This document shows positions 24,178 through 33,593 of a DNA stretch of 64,000 nucleotides, in pieces. A program made the position numbers and the translations under genes. Source of the DNA: Shimwellia blattae DSM 4481 = NBRC 105725. Its GTDB lineage: Bacteria; Pseudomonadota; Gammaproteobacteria; Enterobacterales; Enterobacteriaceae. Location: positions 2,914,001-2,978,000 of the forward strand of contig NC_017910.1 in the NCBI RefSeq assembly GCF_000262305.1, in the 5' to 3' direction. The notes under the pieces were generated by a model. It searched no databases and had not been told where the DNA came from. It worked only from the letters and a program-made list of their open reading frames with translations. How positions within the stretch are numbered: the stretch's first letter is position 1; each line of letters starts with the position of its first letter.

Positions 24178-26130
24178 TCAAAGGGGACGAATACTGTCTT
24201 CATCCAGATCCGCATCGAAGAAGCGACGCAGGGTCTGGATATTGTTATCCGACAAGATAGACTCGCGCGCCTGCGCCAGTTTCTCTTCGTAAATTGCCTG
24301 TCGCCATTCCAGTGGCGTCAGCGTGGCACGATTATCATCTTCAATGATAGTCAGTTCAATGGGTCTTCCGTAAAGGAGCGCCATTGCCTCCGCCAGAGTT
24401 TTTTGTGCCGACGGGGAGTTCAGATGCCGCTGGGCAGGGCGCAGATGTAAACACACTTTATCCTCACCCTGCGGCTCCTTCCAGGCGTTCAGCGCCAGCT
24501 GCTGGACCAGTTTGGGGATAACCATCCGGTGGATCTCTTCAGCCCAGGGATCCCGCGCCAGAGACTCCTGCGCCAGTTTTGCCGCAAGCTCGGGCGTTTT
24601 TTCATGCTCCAGCGCCTTTTTCAGCGCCTTCGGCGTGGCGACCACTTCCGGCACGGTTTCTGCTTTGGTGGTGGCTTTCCAGCGATAGGCCTCTTTCTTC
24701 GCGGGCGCCTGTTCCAGCGCGGAAGGCGCCGGGCGGCTTTGTACTTTGTCGGTAAACGAGGCCAGACGCTCCAGCGCACTGCTGGCTACCGGCCGCGCGG
24801 AGGATCCCTGCGCTGCCGGTTCACTCTTTTTTGCCCGGGATCCCCCCTGGCGGTTTAACTGACTGCGCGCCTGTAGCACCTGGCTTGTGGCATCTGGCAG
24901 TGCCGCGCCAGCCGGCGGGGTGCTGCCTGTCGGCGGAGCCGGTGGTAGCGGGTAGTCCGGCTCACTGTGCCGGGGGGCACGGGTGCCCGCCGGGGCAAGC
25001 CCCTTCCCCGCGGGTGCCTCCTGCTCAGGTGCCGGAAGCGGGTTTACCGGGTGAAACGCCAGCGCCCGTAACAGGGTCATTTCTACGCCCATCCGGCGGT
25101 CTGGCGCCCAGGCCAGCTCTTTGCGGCCAATCAGTAACGTCTGGTAGTAGAGCTGAACATCTGCGGGGGGAACGGTCCGCGCCAGCTCGCGCATCCGCTG
25201 CTCAATGGTGGCCATCTCCTCCCCCAGTGCGGCAGGAGACAGTTGCAGCATGGCTATCCGGTGCAGCAGGCTGAGCATCTCAACCAGCAAGGCTTCCCAG
25301 TCCGCCCCCCGGGCGGCGGCCTCGCTGACCAGCGCCATGAGTTTGTCCCCGTCGGCCCCGGCGATGGCTTCAACCAGGGAAAGCGCCTGATCGTCATCCA
25401 GGGTGCCGAGCATTGTGCTGACTGCGCTGGCGGTCACCTGACCATCACCACTGGCTATGGCCTGGTCGGTGAGGCTCAGGGCGTCGCGCAGGCTGCCTTC
25501 CGCCGAGCGGGCCAGCAGTTGCAACGCACGCGGCTCAAAGGTGATGCTCTCGGCGCTGAGAATATGCGCCAGCTGATCGCGGATTTGCCCCACATCCAGC
25601 GCTTTAAGATGGAACTGCAGGCAGCGGGATAAAATCGTCACCGGCAGTTTCTGCGGATCGGTGGTGGCCAGCAGGAACTTCACGTGCTCCGGCGGCTCTT
25701 CAAGGGTTTTCAGCAGCGCGTTAAAACTGTGGCGGGACAGCATGTGCACTTCATCGATCAGATAGACCTTGAAGCGGCCTCTGGCCGGGGCATACTGCAC
25801 GTTGTCCAGCAGTTCCCGGGTATCTTCCACTTTGGTGCGCGAGGCGGCGTCTATCTCGATTAAGTCAACAAAGCGACCCTGCTCTATTTCCCGGCAGTTC
25901 TGGCAGACACCGCACGGGGTTGCCGTAATGCCGGTTTCGCAATTCAGCCCTTTCGCCAGCAAACGGGCAATCGAGGTTTTCCCCACCCCACGCGTACCGG
26001 AAAACAGGTAGGCATGGTGGATGCGCCCCATGGTTAAACCGTTAGCCAGCGCGGTCAGCACATGCTGCTGTCCGACAACATCGGCAAAGGTTTGCGGGCG
26101 CCATTTACGGGCTAAGACCTGGTAGCTCAT
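24178..26130 (-). CDS. dnaX: DNA polymerase III clamp-loader subunit tau (DnaX)
   Basis: A 650-residue tau subunit (E. coli 643). The AAA+ clamp-loader domain has Walker A GTRGVGKTS (45-53), zinc-binding Cys64, Cys73, Cys76, Cys79, and SRC-type ILSRCLQF. A proline/alanine-rich linker (about 370-500) is more divergent than the ends, and the C-terminus carries the DnaB/alpha-binding domains. The internal frameshift signal at 24826-24832 would generate gamma. Downstream ybaB and recR are co-transcribed. Confidence 0.98.
   Translation of the reverse strand: MSYQVLARKWRPQTFADVVGQQHVLTALANGLTMGRIHHAYLFSGTRGVGKTSIARLLAKGLNCETGITATPCGVCQNCREIEQGRFVDLIEIDAASRTKVEDTRELLDNVQYAPARGRFKVYLIDEVHMLSRHSFNALLKTLEEPPEHVKFLLATTDPQKLPVTILSRCLQFHLKALDVGQIRDQLAHILSAESITFEPRALQLLARSAEGSLRDALSLTDQAIASGDGQVTASAVSTMLGTLDDDQALSLVEAIAGADGDKLMALVSEAAARGADWEALLVEMLSLLHRIAMLQLSPAALGEEMATIEQRMRELARTVPPADVQLYYQTLLIGRKELAWAPDRRMGVEMTLLRALAFHPVNPLPAPEQEAPAGKGLAPAGTRAPRHSEPDYPLPPAPPTGSTPPAGAALPDATSQVLQARSQLNRQGGSRAKKSEPAAQGSSARPVASSALERLASFTDKVQSRPAPSALEQAPAKKEAYRWKATTKAETVPEVVATPKALKKALEHEKTPELAAKLAQESLARDPWAEEIHRMVIPKLVQQLALNAWKEPQGEDKVCLHLRPAQRHLNSPSAQKTLAEAMALLYGRPIELTIIEDDNRATLTPLEWRQAIYEEKLAQARESILSDNNIQTLRRFFDADLDEDSIRPL
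24821..26130 (-). CDS. dnaX (gamma): DnaX gamma subunit by -1 frameshift
   Basis: Slippery A AAA AAG (24832 down to 24826) is read in frame 0 as codons 434-435. A -1 slip gives AAA AAA GAG TGA, ending at 24821 with a 436-residue gamma (431 in E. coli). An AGGGGG Shine-Dalgarno-like stimulator lies about 10 bases upstream, and ACCGGC/GCCGGT arms downstream can form the stimulatory hairpin. All three elements of the E. coli signal are therefore present. Confidence 0.85.
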
Positions 26131-26231
26131 CAGAGAATTTCTACATTGCGGGAAGGTGAATAAGAGGGCGTCATGCTATCACAGCCCCGCCAGAACGGCG
26201 AGGCTGTACTTCACGGATCTTACGCCGCCCC

Positions 26232-26783
26232 TCAGTGGCCGGGGAATGGCACCAGGCTATAGCAGCGGATCCCCTGCTGCTCAAGGCGCTGTTCACCGCC
26301 TAAATCAAACAGGTTAATGACAAATGCCGCACCGGCCACGTTGCCGCCCAGGCGGCGGATGAGCTTAGCGGTCGCTTCAATGGTGCCGCCGGTTGCCAGC
26401 AGATCATCAACCACCAGCACGTTGTCGCCCGGTTGAATGGCATCAACGTGAATTTCCAGTTTGTCTGTGCCGTACTCCAGCTCATAAGACTCGGCGATGG
26501 TTTCGCGAGGCAGTTTGCCGGGTTTACGCACCGGTACAAAGCCCACCCCTAACGCCAGAGCAACCGGGGCGCCAAACAGAAAGCCGCGTGCTTCGGTGCC
26601 CACTACTTTGGTGATCCCGGCATCTTTGTATTTTGCCGCCAGCAGTTCAATGCTGAGGGCATAGGCGTTGGGATCTTCCAGCAGGCTGGTGACATCACGG
26701 AACAGGATGCCCGGCTTCGGGTAGTCCTGCACACTCTTAATGCTGTTTTTGAGAAATTCAAGCTGCTGCGCAGTCGCGGTCAT
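26232..26783 (-). CDS. apt: Adenine phosphoribosyltransferase
   Basis: A 183-residue type I PRTase (E. coli 183) converting adenine and PRPP to AMP. FRDVTSLLEDP (28-38), GTEARGFLFGAPVA (62-75) and the PRPP loop VLVVDDLLATGGT (122-134) are typical. It lies upstream of dnaX in the same orientation. A palindrome ACAGCC/GGCTGT region between apt and dnaX (about 26172-26206) could be a weak attenuating hairpin. Confidence 0.97.
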   Translation of the reverse strand: MTATAQQLEFLKNSIKSVQDYPKPGILFRDVTSLLEDPNAYALSIELLAAKYKDAGITKVVGTEARGFLFGAPVALALGVGFVPVRKPGKLPRETIAESYELEYGTDKLEIHVDAIQPGDNVLVVDDLLATGGTIEATAKLIRRLGGNVAGAAFVINLFDLGGEQRLEQQGIRCYSLVPFPGH

Positions 26784-26932
26784 GGGTATTTGCCTGATAA
26801 AAACATGTTACTTACAGGGCGGCTGGCACTACCTGCCTGTCCGTTGTTCATCCATTAACCGGGCGCGCCTGTACTCGAAAACGCTCGAATTTACTGGCTG
26901 GCGGCGACAAATGCAACCTTCCCGGGAAAGGT

Positions 26933-27310
26933 TTACGGTTTTTGTTGTTTTCCATCAACAACCGGAATTCGCCATAAAAAGAGTAGCAGCACGGCCAGAA
27001 TTATCACCAGCAGGATCCGTACCCAGAGCAGCTTCACCAGCCACAGGGAAAACGCAAATGTTATCAGGGTAAAGCCTATTGCCCGGAGTTTGGCCCCCGG
27101 GGGCATGGCCCGGTACTGCTGCCAGTAGCGAATATAGCCACCAAACCAGGAGCGGTACAGCAGCCAGCGGTGAAAACGCGGCGATGAGCGGGCAAAGCAC
27201 CAGGCCGCCAGCAGCAGAAAAGGCGTGGTGGGCAACAGGGGCAACACCACGCCGATAGTCGCCAGCCCTACCGCAAGCCAGCCAATAATGAGTAGAATGG
27301 TACGATGCAT
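26933..27310 (-). CDS. ybaN: DUF454 inner-membrane protein YbaN
   Basis: A 125-residue hydrophobic protein with about four membrane segments, matching E. coli YbaN. LATIGVVLPLLPTTPFLLLAAWCFARSSPRFHRWLL is the conserved DUF454 core with the PLLPTTPF turn. Function unknown. It is divergent from priC across 66 bp and co-directional with apt, 150 bp downstream. Confidence 0.92.
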   Translation of the reverse strand: MHRTILLIIGWLAVGLATIGVVLPLLPTTPFLLLAAWCFARSSPRFHRWLLYRSWFGGYIRYWQQYRAMPPGAKLRAIGFTLITFAFSLWLVKLLWVRILLVIILAVLLLFLWRIPVVDGKQQKP

Positions 27311-27376
27311 AGCAATTCTGTTGCCCGTCTTACTGGTGACATCATGTTAACACAATGACCACAAACCAGGAGCGTG

Positions 27377-27904
27377 ATGAAAACCCGGATCCTTATCGAG
27401 ACGCTCACCGGGCACTGCGCCGCGCTGCGTGAACAGCTGGCGCCGCTGGCGGAACACCCCACCCTGACCCCGCGCTTTGACCGGCAGCTGTTCCGCTGCC
27501 GCTCAGCCAAAATGGGCGACTATTTACAGGAAGCCGAACACAACCTGGCGGCACTGTGCAGCGCCGTGGACGCCGGGGAGACGGAAAAAGTGGCCTGGCT
27601 TGCGGAGCATCTGGTCAATCAGATGGCGGCCCTGAGCCGGGAAGCGGCCACCTGGCAGCTGCGCAGCCACGACAGCGCGCACCTGTATTCCGGCCGGTTA
27701 CACCGCCAGCTGTTACAGCACCAGGAGTATGAGCGCCGCCTGGTGGAGATGTGTCAGCAGCGCCGCCAGCAGTGGCGCGACGCGCAGCAATTTGACACCC
27801 AGCAGCGCCTGGCCCGGGAGGTGACCGCGCTGGAAGGCCGGTTAAGCCGTTGCCGGGAGGCGCTGGATAAAATCGAACGCCGGATCGCCCGGCGTACCCG
27901 TTAA
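27377..27904 (+). CDS. priC: Primosomal replication protein PriC
   Basis: A 175-residue helical protein (E. coli 175) that helps reload DnaB at stalled forks in the PriC-dependent restart route. Highly charged, Gln/Arg-rich C-terminal half (HRQLLQHQEYERRLVEM, RREAL-type helices) is characteristic. A GTG one codon before the ATG is also in frame; the AGGAG at 27368-27372 lies four bases from ATG 27377. ybaM follows after 20 bp. Confidence 0.9.
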   Translation: MKTRILIETLTGHCAALREQLAPLAEHPTLTPRFDRQLFRCRSAKMGDYLQEAEHNLAALCSAVDAGETEKVAWLAEHLVNQMAALSREAATWQLRSHDSAHLYSGRLHRQLLQHQEYERRLVEMCQQRRQQWRDAQQFDTQQRLAREVTALEGRLSRCREALDKIERRIARRTR

Positions 27905-27924
27905 CGTAAAAACAGGCTGAAGAG

Positions 27925-28080
27925 ATGTCACTGGAACAGGCCCCGGATGAAGTTAAACTCGCGGTTGATTTGATTATGCTGCTGGAGCAGCACCAGATCC
28001 CCACGGCCACGGTGCTGGCGGCGCTGGATATTGTGCGTCAGGACTACTTAAAGAAGCAGGAGGCGGAAACCGCCTCCTGA
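27925..28080 (+). CDS. ybaM: Small DUF2496 protein YbaM
   Basis: A 51-codon gene starting MSLEQAPDEVKLAVDLIMLL and ending KKQEAETAS, clearly the homologue of E. coli YbaM (53 aa), a small acidic helical protein of unknown function. GAAGAG provides a weak ribosome site. It lies 20 bp after priC, the same pair as in E. coli. Its last codons and stop form one arm of a perfect 9-bp inverted repeat (28058-28078). Confidence 0.9.
   Translation: MSLEQAPDEVKLAVDLIMLLEQHQIPTATVLAALDIVRQDYLKKQEAETAS
28058..28078. terminator. Perfect hairpin overlapping the ybaM stop codon
   Basis: AGGAGGCGG (28058-28066), loop AAA, CCGCCTCCT (28070-28078) form a GC-rich 9-bp stem between convergent ybaM and mscK. There is no T-run on either side, so it is either a weak terminator or an mRNA 3' end protector. 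Confidence 0.4.
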
Positions 28081-28086
28081 TAACGG

Positions 28087-31000
28087 TTATGCGGAGGGGA
28101 GTTCGCCGTTCTGTTTGCCGTCCGGCCCGCGTTTAACTTCGGTCACCTGGTCGCCGCTGGCGTTGTGCAGGTGAACTTCCAGCTGGTTAAACGCAATGTC
28201 GATGCCGTTTTCGCGGCACAGGCGGTCAATGGTGCGGTTCAGCTCATCAACGGTGTAGCTGCGATCGCGCAGTTCACGCACATACAGGCGCAATTCGTGA
28301 TCCAGCGTGCTGGCCCCGAAGGTGGTGAAGAACACGGTGGGTTCCGGGTCGTGCATCACCCGCGGGTGCTCTTTTGCCGCCTTCAGTAAAATCTCACGCA
28401 CTTTTTCCAGATCCGAACCATAGGCGACACCCAGCTGGATAACCACCCGGGTGATGGTGTCCGACAGCGACCAGTTAATCAGCCGTTCGGTCACAAAGGC
28501 TTTATTCGGGATAATCACCTCTTTGCGGTCAAAGTCTGTAATGGTGGTGGCGCGGATCCGGATCTTGCTGACCGTACCGGAGAAGGTGCCAATCGTCACT
28601 GTATCCCCGATACGCACCGGGCGCTCAAACAGGATAATCAGGCCGGAGACAAAGTTCCCGAAAATCTCCTGTAACCCGAACCCGAGACCAACCGACAGGG
28701 CAGCGGCCAGCCACTGCAACTTATCCCAGGAGACCCCGAGGGAACCAAACACCACCATCGCCCCGATGGCGATAATCGCGTAGTTCAGGATAGTAACAAT
28801 GGCATAAGAGGCGCCCTGGCGCATTTTGAGGCGCGACAGGACCAGCACTTCCAGCAGACCGGGCAGGTTTTTAATCAGCGCCCAGGAGACCATCGACGCA
28901 ATCAGCGCAAATAACAGATTGCCGAGGGTCACATTCCGGGTTACCGCGCCGCTGGCATCGGTGCCGCTGTAGTGCCACAGGGTGATGCTATCCAGATAGG
29001 TAAATACGGTAATTAAATCTGACCAGATAGCCCAGAACACCAGCCCGAACAGGGCAAACATCATCAGAACCGCAATACGCAGGGTTTGCTGGTTAATCTG
29101 ATCAAGGCCCAGTGGCGGCTCTTCCACCGGTTCGGCCCCTTCGGCCCCCTCTTTGACGGTATTCTGGCGCCGGGCAACCGCACGGCGGTAGGCAATGCGC
29201 CGGGCGGCGATGCTCAGCCCGCGCAGCATTGTCTGGTACAGCAGGTTCCAGACAATCACCAGGTAGACCGTTTCAATACAGCGGCCCGCCAGGCGCAGTG
29301 TGGTGTAGAAATAGCCCATGGAGGTCAGCACCAGCAGGGCCACCGGGATCACGGACAGCAGCGTGATGGTTATCAGGCGCATGGCGTGGGATTCTTTATC
29401 CCGCCAGCTCTCCCGGCACATAGGCCACACCAGGATGGCGATGACCAGCTGATTGATAAACATCATAAACTGACCCATCACGTCGTCCATCAGACTCAGT
29501 GGGATCATCTCGCCCACGACCACCCAGAACAGCAGCGGCAGTAACGCAAGGCTGATGCGCACAATCTGGCGCCGCCAGTGGCTGGTGCGATCTTCCGGCA
29601 TACCGAAGTGGCGGATAGCCACCCCGTCTTTTTCCAGAATGCGCCAGCACAGGCCAAATACCAGCCAGAACAGCGCCAGCTGTCTGGCGAAGCTCCACAA
29701 CAGTGCGCTGATATTCAGCTCCATGGCGTAAAGGATAAGCCCCACGGCCAGGATTATCAGGCATACCGGCAGCGCCTTAAGCAGGTTAAGCGCTATCGCC
29801 TTCGGGGTGTGCAGGTGCGAATCATGGCGGAACTGGCCAACTTCTTTATTGAGCTTCGCCAGATACTGGTTGATCCAGCCAAACCGCCAGCGGATAACCC
29901 CGGCTATCAGCAGCAGCGGTAAACCGGCCAGGAAGGCGATAAACCCGGAGTTCAGCGCTTTATGCCAGTTGGTGGTGATTTTTAACGACTTAACCTGTGA
30001 TTTCAGCGCCTGGGGGAAGGCTTTGAACCACTCCCAGTTCATGGGCTTGTTGGAGTTTACCCAGAAGATCTGCTGGGTCAGCATTTTACGCAGGGTCTGG
30101 CTGACGCTCATCAACTGCTGCTGGTTAACCTGCAGGTTAATCGACATCATCAGCTGGGCGCCAAGCTGCTTATTCAGCTGGTCGAGCAGTTCACGGCGCA
30201 TATCCATCAGTTGCAGCAGCGCGTCGTGCACTTCGCGGTTCACCTCGTCTTTATGGCCCTCTTCCAGTTTGGCGACGACTGCGTCGGTCTGGAACAGCTC
30301 ATCACGCTGCTGGTTGACATTAAACTGCTCAAGGCGCAGATCGGCAATATGGTCACCCAGATCTTCAAGCTCATCGGACGACGGCAGCGCCTGTTGTTGC
30401 TGGTAGAGAATACGCGATAACAGCAGGCTGCCTTTCAGCACCGCGATTTGTTCTTTCAGGGTGTGTTCCGACTGCTGGGCCCGATCCAGCCAGTTTTTTA
30501 CCCGCACGTTGCGCGCCACCAGTTCGTTACCGCTCTGGGTGGCCGCAATCAGCCGCTGGCTGAGTTGCTGGTTAATGTCCATCTCCTGGCGCACCAGCGG
30601 GTTATTCTGGATCCGGGTGGAGTCATCCGTGGTGACCGCTTCCTGCACGGTTTGCTCCGTCAGCGACAGGCGTTTGGTACTTGCCGCCTGCTGCACCAGT
30701 TGCATCTGGTGCTCCAGCTGGTTGATACGCTCGCTGGTGTAATCGCGCTGTTTTTGCAGCGCATCCTGAATGGCGGTATTCCCCTCCAGGCTTTTACGCT
30801 GCTGGTCTATCTGGGCCTGCAACAGTGCCTGTTGTGCCTGTAACAGCGTCTTCTGGGACGGGCGCAGCGCCCCGCCACCGGCAGTACCGTTGAGCTGATT
30901 GCGCACCTGCTGCAGTTGCTGAGAGGCAGAAAGCATCGCGGTCTGGGCCCGCTCTGGCTGGGTCTGAAGCGACACCAGCTGGCTGTTATAGGCCGCAAGG

Positions 31001-31449
31001 TTATTTTGTTCGGTTTGTAGCTCTTCACTGGTGGCCGAGAGCTTCGCTTCCAGCTGGCGCAGGGATAACGCGGCAAAGGATTTTGCCAGCTCCTCGTTAT
31101 TCTGCGGGTTCGCCATGGCGTTCAGATTTTCCGTCGCCAGGCGTAGCTGCTCCGGCGCGGCTTTCACCTGGGCCTGAAGCTGGGCGGTTTCCTGTTTGAC
31201 TTTGTCTGTTTTCTCCAGCACTTCCAGGGTCTGGGTCAGATCCTGTTCGACCAGTTTATCCATAGCCGAAAGGCTTTTTTGTTTCGTCAGCGCCTGAAGC
31301 TGGGCCTGAATATTTGCGCTGGTGGGTAACTCCTGGCCAGACTGGGCTGCAAATACACCCGGGGAGTAACCCGCAAGGCATCCGAACATTAAAGACCAAA
31401 TAACAACAAATGCGGACATCATGTTCCGCGGCGAGGTGTTGGGCTGCAT
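28087..31449 (-). CDS. mscK: Mechanosensitive channel MscK (KefA)
   Basis: A 1120-residue protein, the length of E. coli MscK, a potassium-dependent mechanosensitive channel of the inner membrane. A signal peptide (about 1-35, ending FAAQSG) leads into a long periplasmic coiled-coil region rich in Gln/Leu (about 40-480), then eleven predicted membrane helices and the C-terminal MscS domain with GLGFGLQEIFGNFVSGLIIL and ERPVRIGDTVTIG. Convergent with ybaM, co-directional with acrR. Confidence 0.97.
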   Translation of the reverse strand: MQPNTSPRNMMSAFVVIWSLMFGCLAGYSPGVFAAQSGQELPTSANIQAQLQALTKQKSLSAMDKLVEQDLTQTLEVLEKTDKVKQETAQLQAQVKAAPEQLRLATENLNAMANPQNNEELAKSFAALSLRQLEAKLSATSEELQTEQNNLAAYNSQLVSLQTQPERAQTAMLSASQQLQQVRNQLNGTAGGGALRPSQKTLLQAQQALLQAQIDQQRKSLEGNTAIQDALQKQRDYTSERINQLEHQMQLVQQAASTKRLSLTEQTVQEAVTTDDSTRIQNNPLVRQEMDINQQLSQRLIAATQSGNELVARNVRVKNWLDRAQQSEHTLKEQIAVLKGSLLLSRILYQQQQALPSSDELEDLGDHIADLRLEQFNVNQQRDELFQTDAVVAKLEEGHKDEVNREVHDALLQLMDMRRELLDQLNKQLGAQLMMSINLQVNQQQLMSVSQTLRKMLTQQIFWVNSNKPMNWEWFKAFPQALKSQVKSLKITTNWHKALNSGFIAFLAGLPLLLIAGVIRWRFGWINQYLAKLNKEVGQFRHDSHLHTPKAIALNLLKALPVCLIILAVGLILYAMELNISALLWSFARQLALFWLVFGLCWRILEKDGVAIRHFGMPEDRTSHWRRQIVRISLALLPLLFWVVVGEMIPLSLMDDVMGQFMMFINQLVIAILVWPMCRESWRDKESHAMRLITITLLSVIPVALLVLTSMGYFYTTLRLAGRCIETVYLVIVWNLLYQTMLRGLSIAARRIAYRRAVARRQNTVKEGAEGAEPVEEPPLGLDQINQQTLRIAVLMMFALFGLVFWAIWSDLITVFTYLDSITLWHYSGTDASGAVTRNVTLGNLLFALIASMVSWALIKNLPGLLEVLVLSRLKMRQGASYAIVTILNYAIIAIGAMVVFGSLGVSWDKLQWLAAALSVGLGFGLQEIFGNFVSGLIILFERPVRIGDTVTIGTFSGTVSKIRIRATTITDFDRKEVIIPNKAFVTERLINWSLSDTITRVVIQLGVAYGSDLEKVREILLKAAKEHPRVMHDPEPTVFFTTFGASTLDHELRLYVRELRDRSYTVDELNRTIDRLCRENGIDIAFNQLEVHLHNASGDQVTEVKRGPDGKQNGELPSA

Positions 31450-31588
31450 AATCTATATATGTTACGAATTAATTAAGTACCGTTCGCCCCCGGATGGGGG
31501 TGGCTGGAGATGTAGCCCGGCAGAATAGCACGGCGGACCTGCGCTGGATAGCGCAGAACAACACCGGGAAGGCGTGGAGAAATCTGAA

Positions 31589-32254
31589 TTATTCGCCGCC
31601 CGCTGAGGGCGGGTTTTCGGGCGCGATGCGCACCGAGGGGCAGCGGCAGAACATCTCGATAAGAATATCCACGTACACTGCGGATTCCTTATCAAGATCA
31701 AAAAGTTGCGGGGTAAAAAGCCAGTTTTCCATCAGCCCGCATATATAGCTGCGCATTAATACTGCGGCGCGGTGGACATGTAAATCAGCCGGGAGTAACC
31801 CGGCGGTGATGCAGCGCTGCAGCGCATGCTCAATGCGATCGTAGCCTTCCATGCAGAGCTTTCGCTGGGCCTCCCGGGCGGCGGCCATCTCCCCCACAAA
31901 CTCACATTTGTGAAACAAAATTTCCATCATCAGGCGCCGCCGCTCTTCGGTCACTGTGGCACGCAGAATGTAGATTAAAATTTCTCTTAACGCCGCCAGT
32001 GGATCATCGGGGTATTTTGCCCGATACTCTAGCTCTAAGTCGCTGATTGTTGCCTCTGATGATTCCCATATTTCATTGAACAAATCAGCTTTGTTTTTAA
32101 AATGCCAGTATATCGCGCCACGCGTTACCCCCGCGGCGATGGCAATATCCGTTAAGGAAGTCGCGGACACGCCCTGCTGCGAGAATAATTTAATAGCAAC
32201 ATCAATGATGTGCTTTCTGGTTTCGAGCGCTTGTTGTTTGGTTTTTCGTGCCAT
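31589..32254 (-). CDS. acrR: TetR-family repressor AcrR
   Basis: A 221-residue TetR regulator that represses the divergent acrAB efflux operon. The helix-turn-helix TSLTDIAIAAGVTRGAIYWHF (about 31-51) is identical in kind to E. coli AcrR. The ligand domain is variable and the C-terminal tail (SVRIAPENPPSAGGE) is a few residues longer than in E. coli. Its operator lies in the 141-bp acrR-acrA gap. Confidence 0.96.
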   Translation of the reverse strand: MARKTKQQALETRKHIIDVAIKLFSQQGVSATSLTDIAIAAGVTRGAIYWHFKNKADLFNEIWESSEATISDLELEYRAKYPDDPLAALREILIYILRATVTEERRRLMMEILFHKCEFVGEMAAAREAQRKLCMEGYDRIEHALQRCITAGLLPADLHVHRAAVLMRSYICGLMENWLFTPQLFDLDKESAVYVDILIEMFCRCPSVRIAPENPPSAGGE

Positions 32255-32282
32255 GGGACGGTGTATTTACAGAGGGCAGTGT

Positions 32283-32306
32283 TACATACAATAATGAATG
32301 TATGTA
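32283..32306. promoter_or_regulatory. AcrR operator between acrR and acrA
   Basis: A 24-bp site with inverted arms TACATACA (32283-32290) and TGTATGTA (32299-32306) around ATAATGAA matches the E. coli AcrR box (TACATACATT arms). Located 28 bp from the acrR start and 90 bp from acrA, so it can control both. Confidence 0.9.
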
Positions 32307-32395
32307 CCATAGCGGAACAATAATATAAAGCAGCAATGGCTTTTAACCCATCAATCCATTGATCTATTTTCAAATCGGACACTTGAGGTTCACCT

Positions 32396-33571
32396 ATGAA
32401 TAAAAACAGAGGGTTAACGCCTCTGGCGGTCGTCCTGATGCTCGCGGGTAGCGCCGTGCTAACCGGATGTGATAATAAGGACGCTCAGCAACAGGCTGCC
32501 GCTGCGCCTGAAGTCGGCGTTGTCACACTCAAAGCTGAAACACTGCCCATCACGACAGAACTTCCGGGCCGCACCAGCCCGTACCGGGTGGCTGAAGTTC
32601 GACCTCAGGTGAGTGGTATTATTCTGAAACGAAACTTTATCGAGGGCAGTGATGTCCAGGCCGGGGTTTCGTTATACCAGATAGATCCCGCCACCTATCA
32701 GGCCACATACGACAGCGCGAAGGGCGATCTGGCGAAAGCCAACGCCGCGGCCAAAATCGCACAGCTGACCGTTAACCGCTATAAACCGCTGCTGGGTACT
32801 AAGTACATCAGTCAGCAGGATTACGACACCGCGGTGGCGAATTTACAGCAAGCCAATGCGGCCGTTGTGGCGGCAAAAGCAGCGGTTGAGACTGCGCGGA
32901 TTAACCTCGCTTATACCAAAGTGACCTCCCCGATTACCGGGCGGATCGGTAAATCTGCCGTGACCGAAGGGGCGCTGGTGCAAAACGGCCAGTCCACAGC
33001 GATGGCGGTAGTGCAGCAGCTGGATCCTATTTATGTGGATGTGACCCAGTCATCAGAAGATTTTCTGCGCCTGAAGCAGGAGCTGGCAAACGGCACCCTG
33101 AAACAGGAAAACGGCAAGGCGAAAGTCACGGTGGTGACCGCTGAAGGGGTGACCTTCCCGCAGACCGGGAGCCTGGAATTCTCTGACGTTACCGTAGACC
33201 AGACCACCGGCTCTATTACGCTGCGGGCCATTTTCCCCAACCCGGACCACACCCTGCTGCCGGGGATGTTCTTAAGAGCCCGGCTGGAAGAAGGTGTACG
33301 CAGCGATGCGCTGCTGGTTCCCCAGCAGGGTGTGACCCGCACGCCGCGTGGTGATGCTTCCGCGCTGGTTGTTGGTGCAGATAATAAAGTCGAAAACCGC
33401 ACGATTACGGCACCTACCGCAATCGGTGATAAATGGCTGGTTACCAGCGGCCTGAAAGCAGGTGACCGGGTGATTGTCACCGGTCTGCAGAAAGTCAGAG
33501 CCGGCGCTCAGGTGACTCCTCAGGAAATCACCGAAACCGCCCCGGCCAGCACCGGGCAGACTAAGTCTTAA
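32396..33571 (+). CDS. acrA: Efflux periplasmic adaptor lipoprotein AcrA
   Basis: A 391-residue membrane-fusion protein linking AcrB to TolC. The lipoprotein signal ends LTGC with acylated Cys25. LPGRTSPYRVAEVRPQVSG starts the beta-barrel/lipoyl region, with an alpha-helical hairpin around residues 98-170 and IDPATYQATYDSAKGDL typical of AcrA. It is the first gene of acrAB, 22 bp from acrB. Confidence 0.98.
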   Translation: MNKNRGLTPLAVVLMLAGSAVLTGCDNKDAQQQAAAAPEVGVVTLKAETLPITTELPGRTSPYRVAEVRPQVSGIILKRNFIEGSDVQAGVSLYQIDPATYQATYDSAKGDLAKANAAAKIAQLTVNRYKPLLGTKYISQQDYDTAVANLQQANAAVVAAKAAVETARINLAYTKVTSPITGRIGKSAVTEGALVQNGQSTAMAVVQQLDPIYVDVTQSSEDFLRLKQELANGTLKQENGKAKVTVVTAEGVTFPQTGSLEFSDVTVDQTTGSITLRAIFPNPDHTLLPGMFLRARLEEGVRSDALLVPQQGVTRTPRGDASALVVGADNKVENRTITAPTAIGDKWLVTSGLKAGDRVIVTGLQKVRAGAQVTPQEITETAPASTGQTKS

Positions 33572-33593
33572 CTTAAACAGGAGCCGTTAAGAC

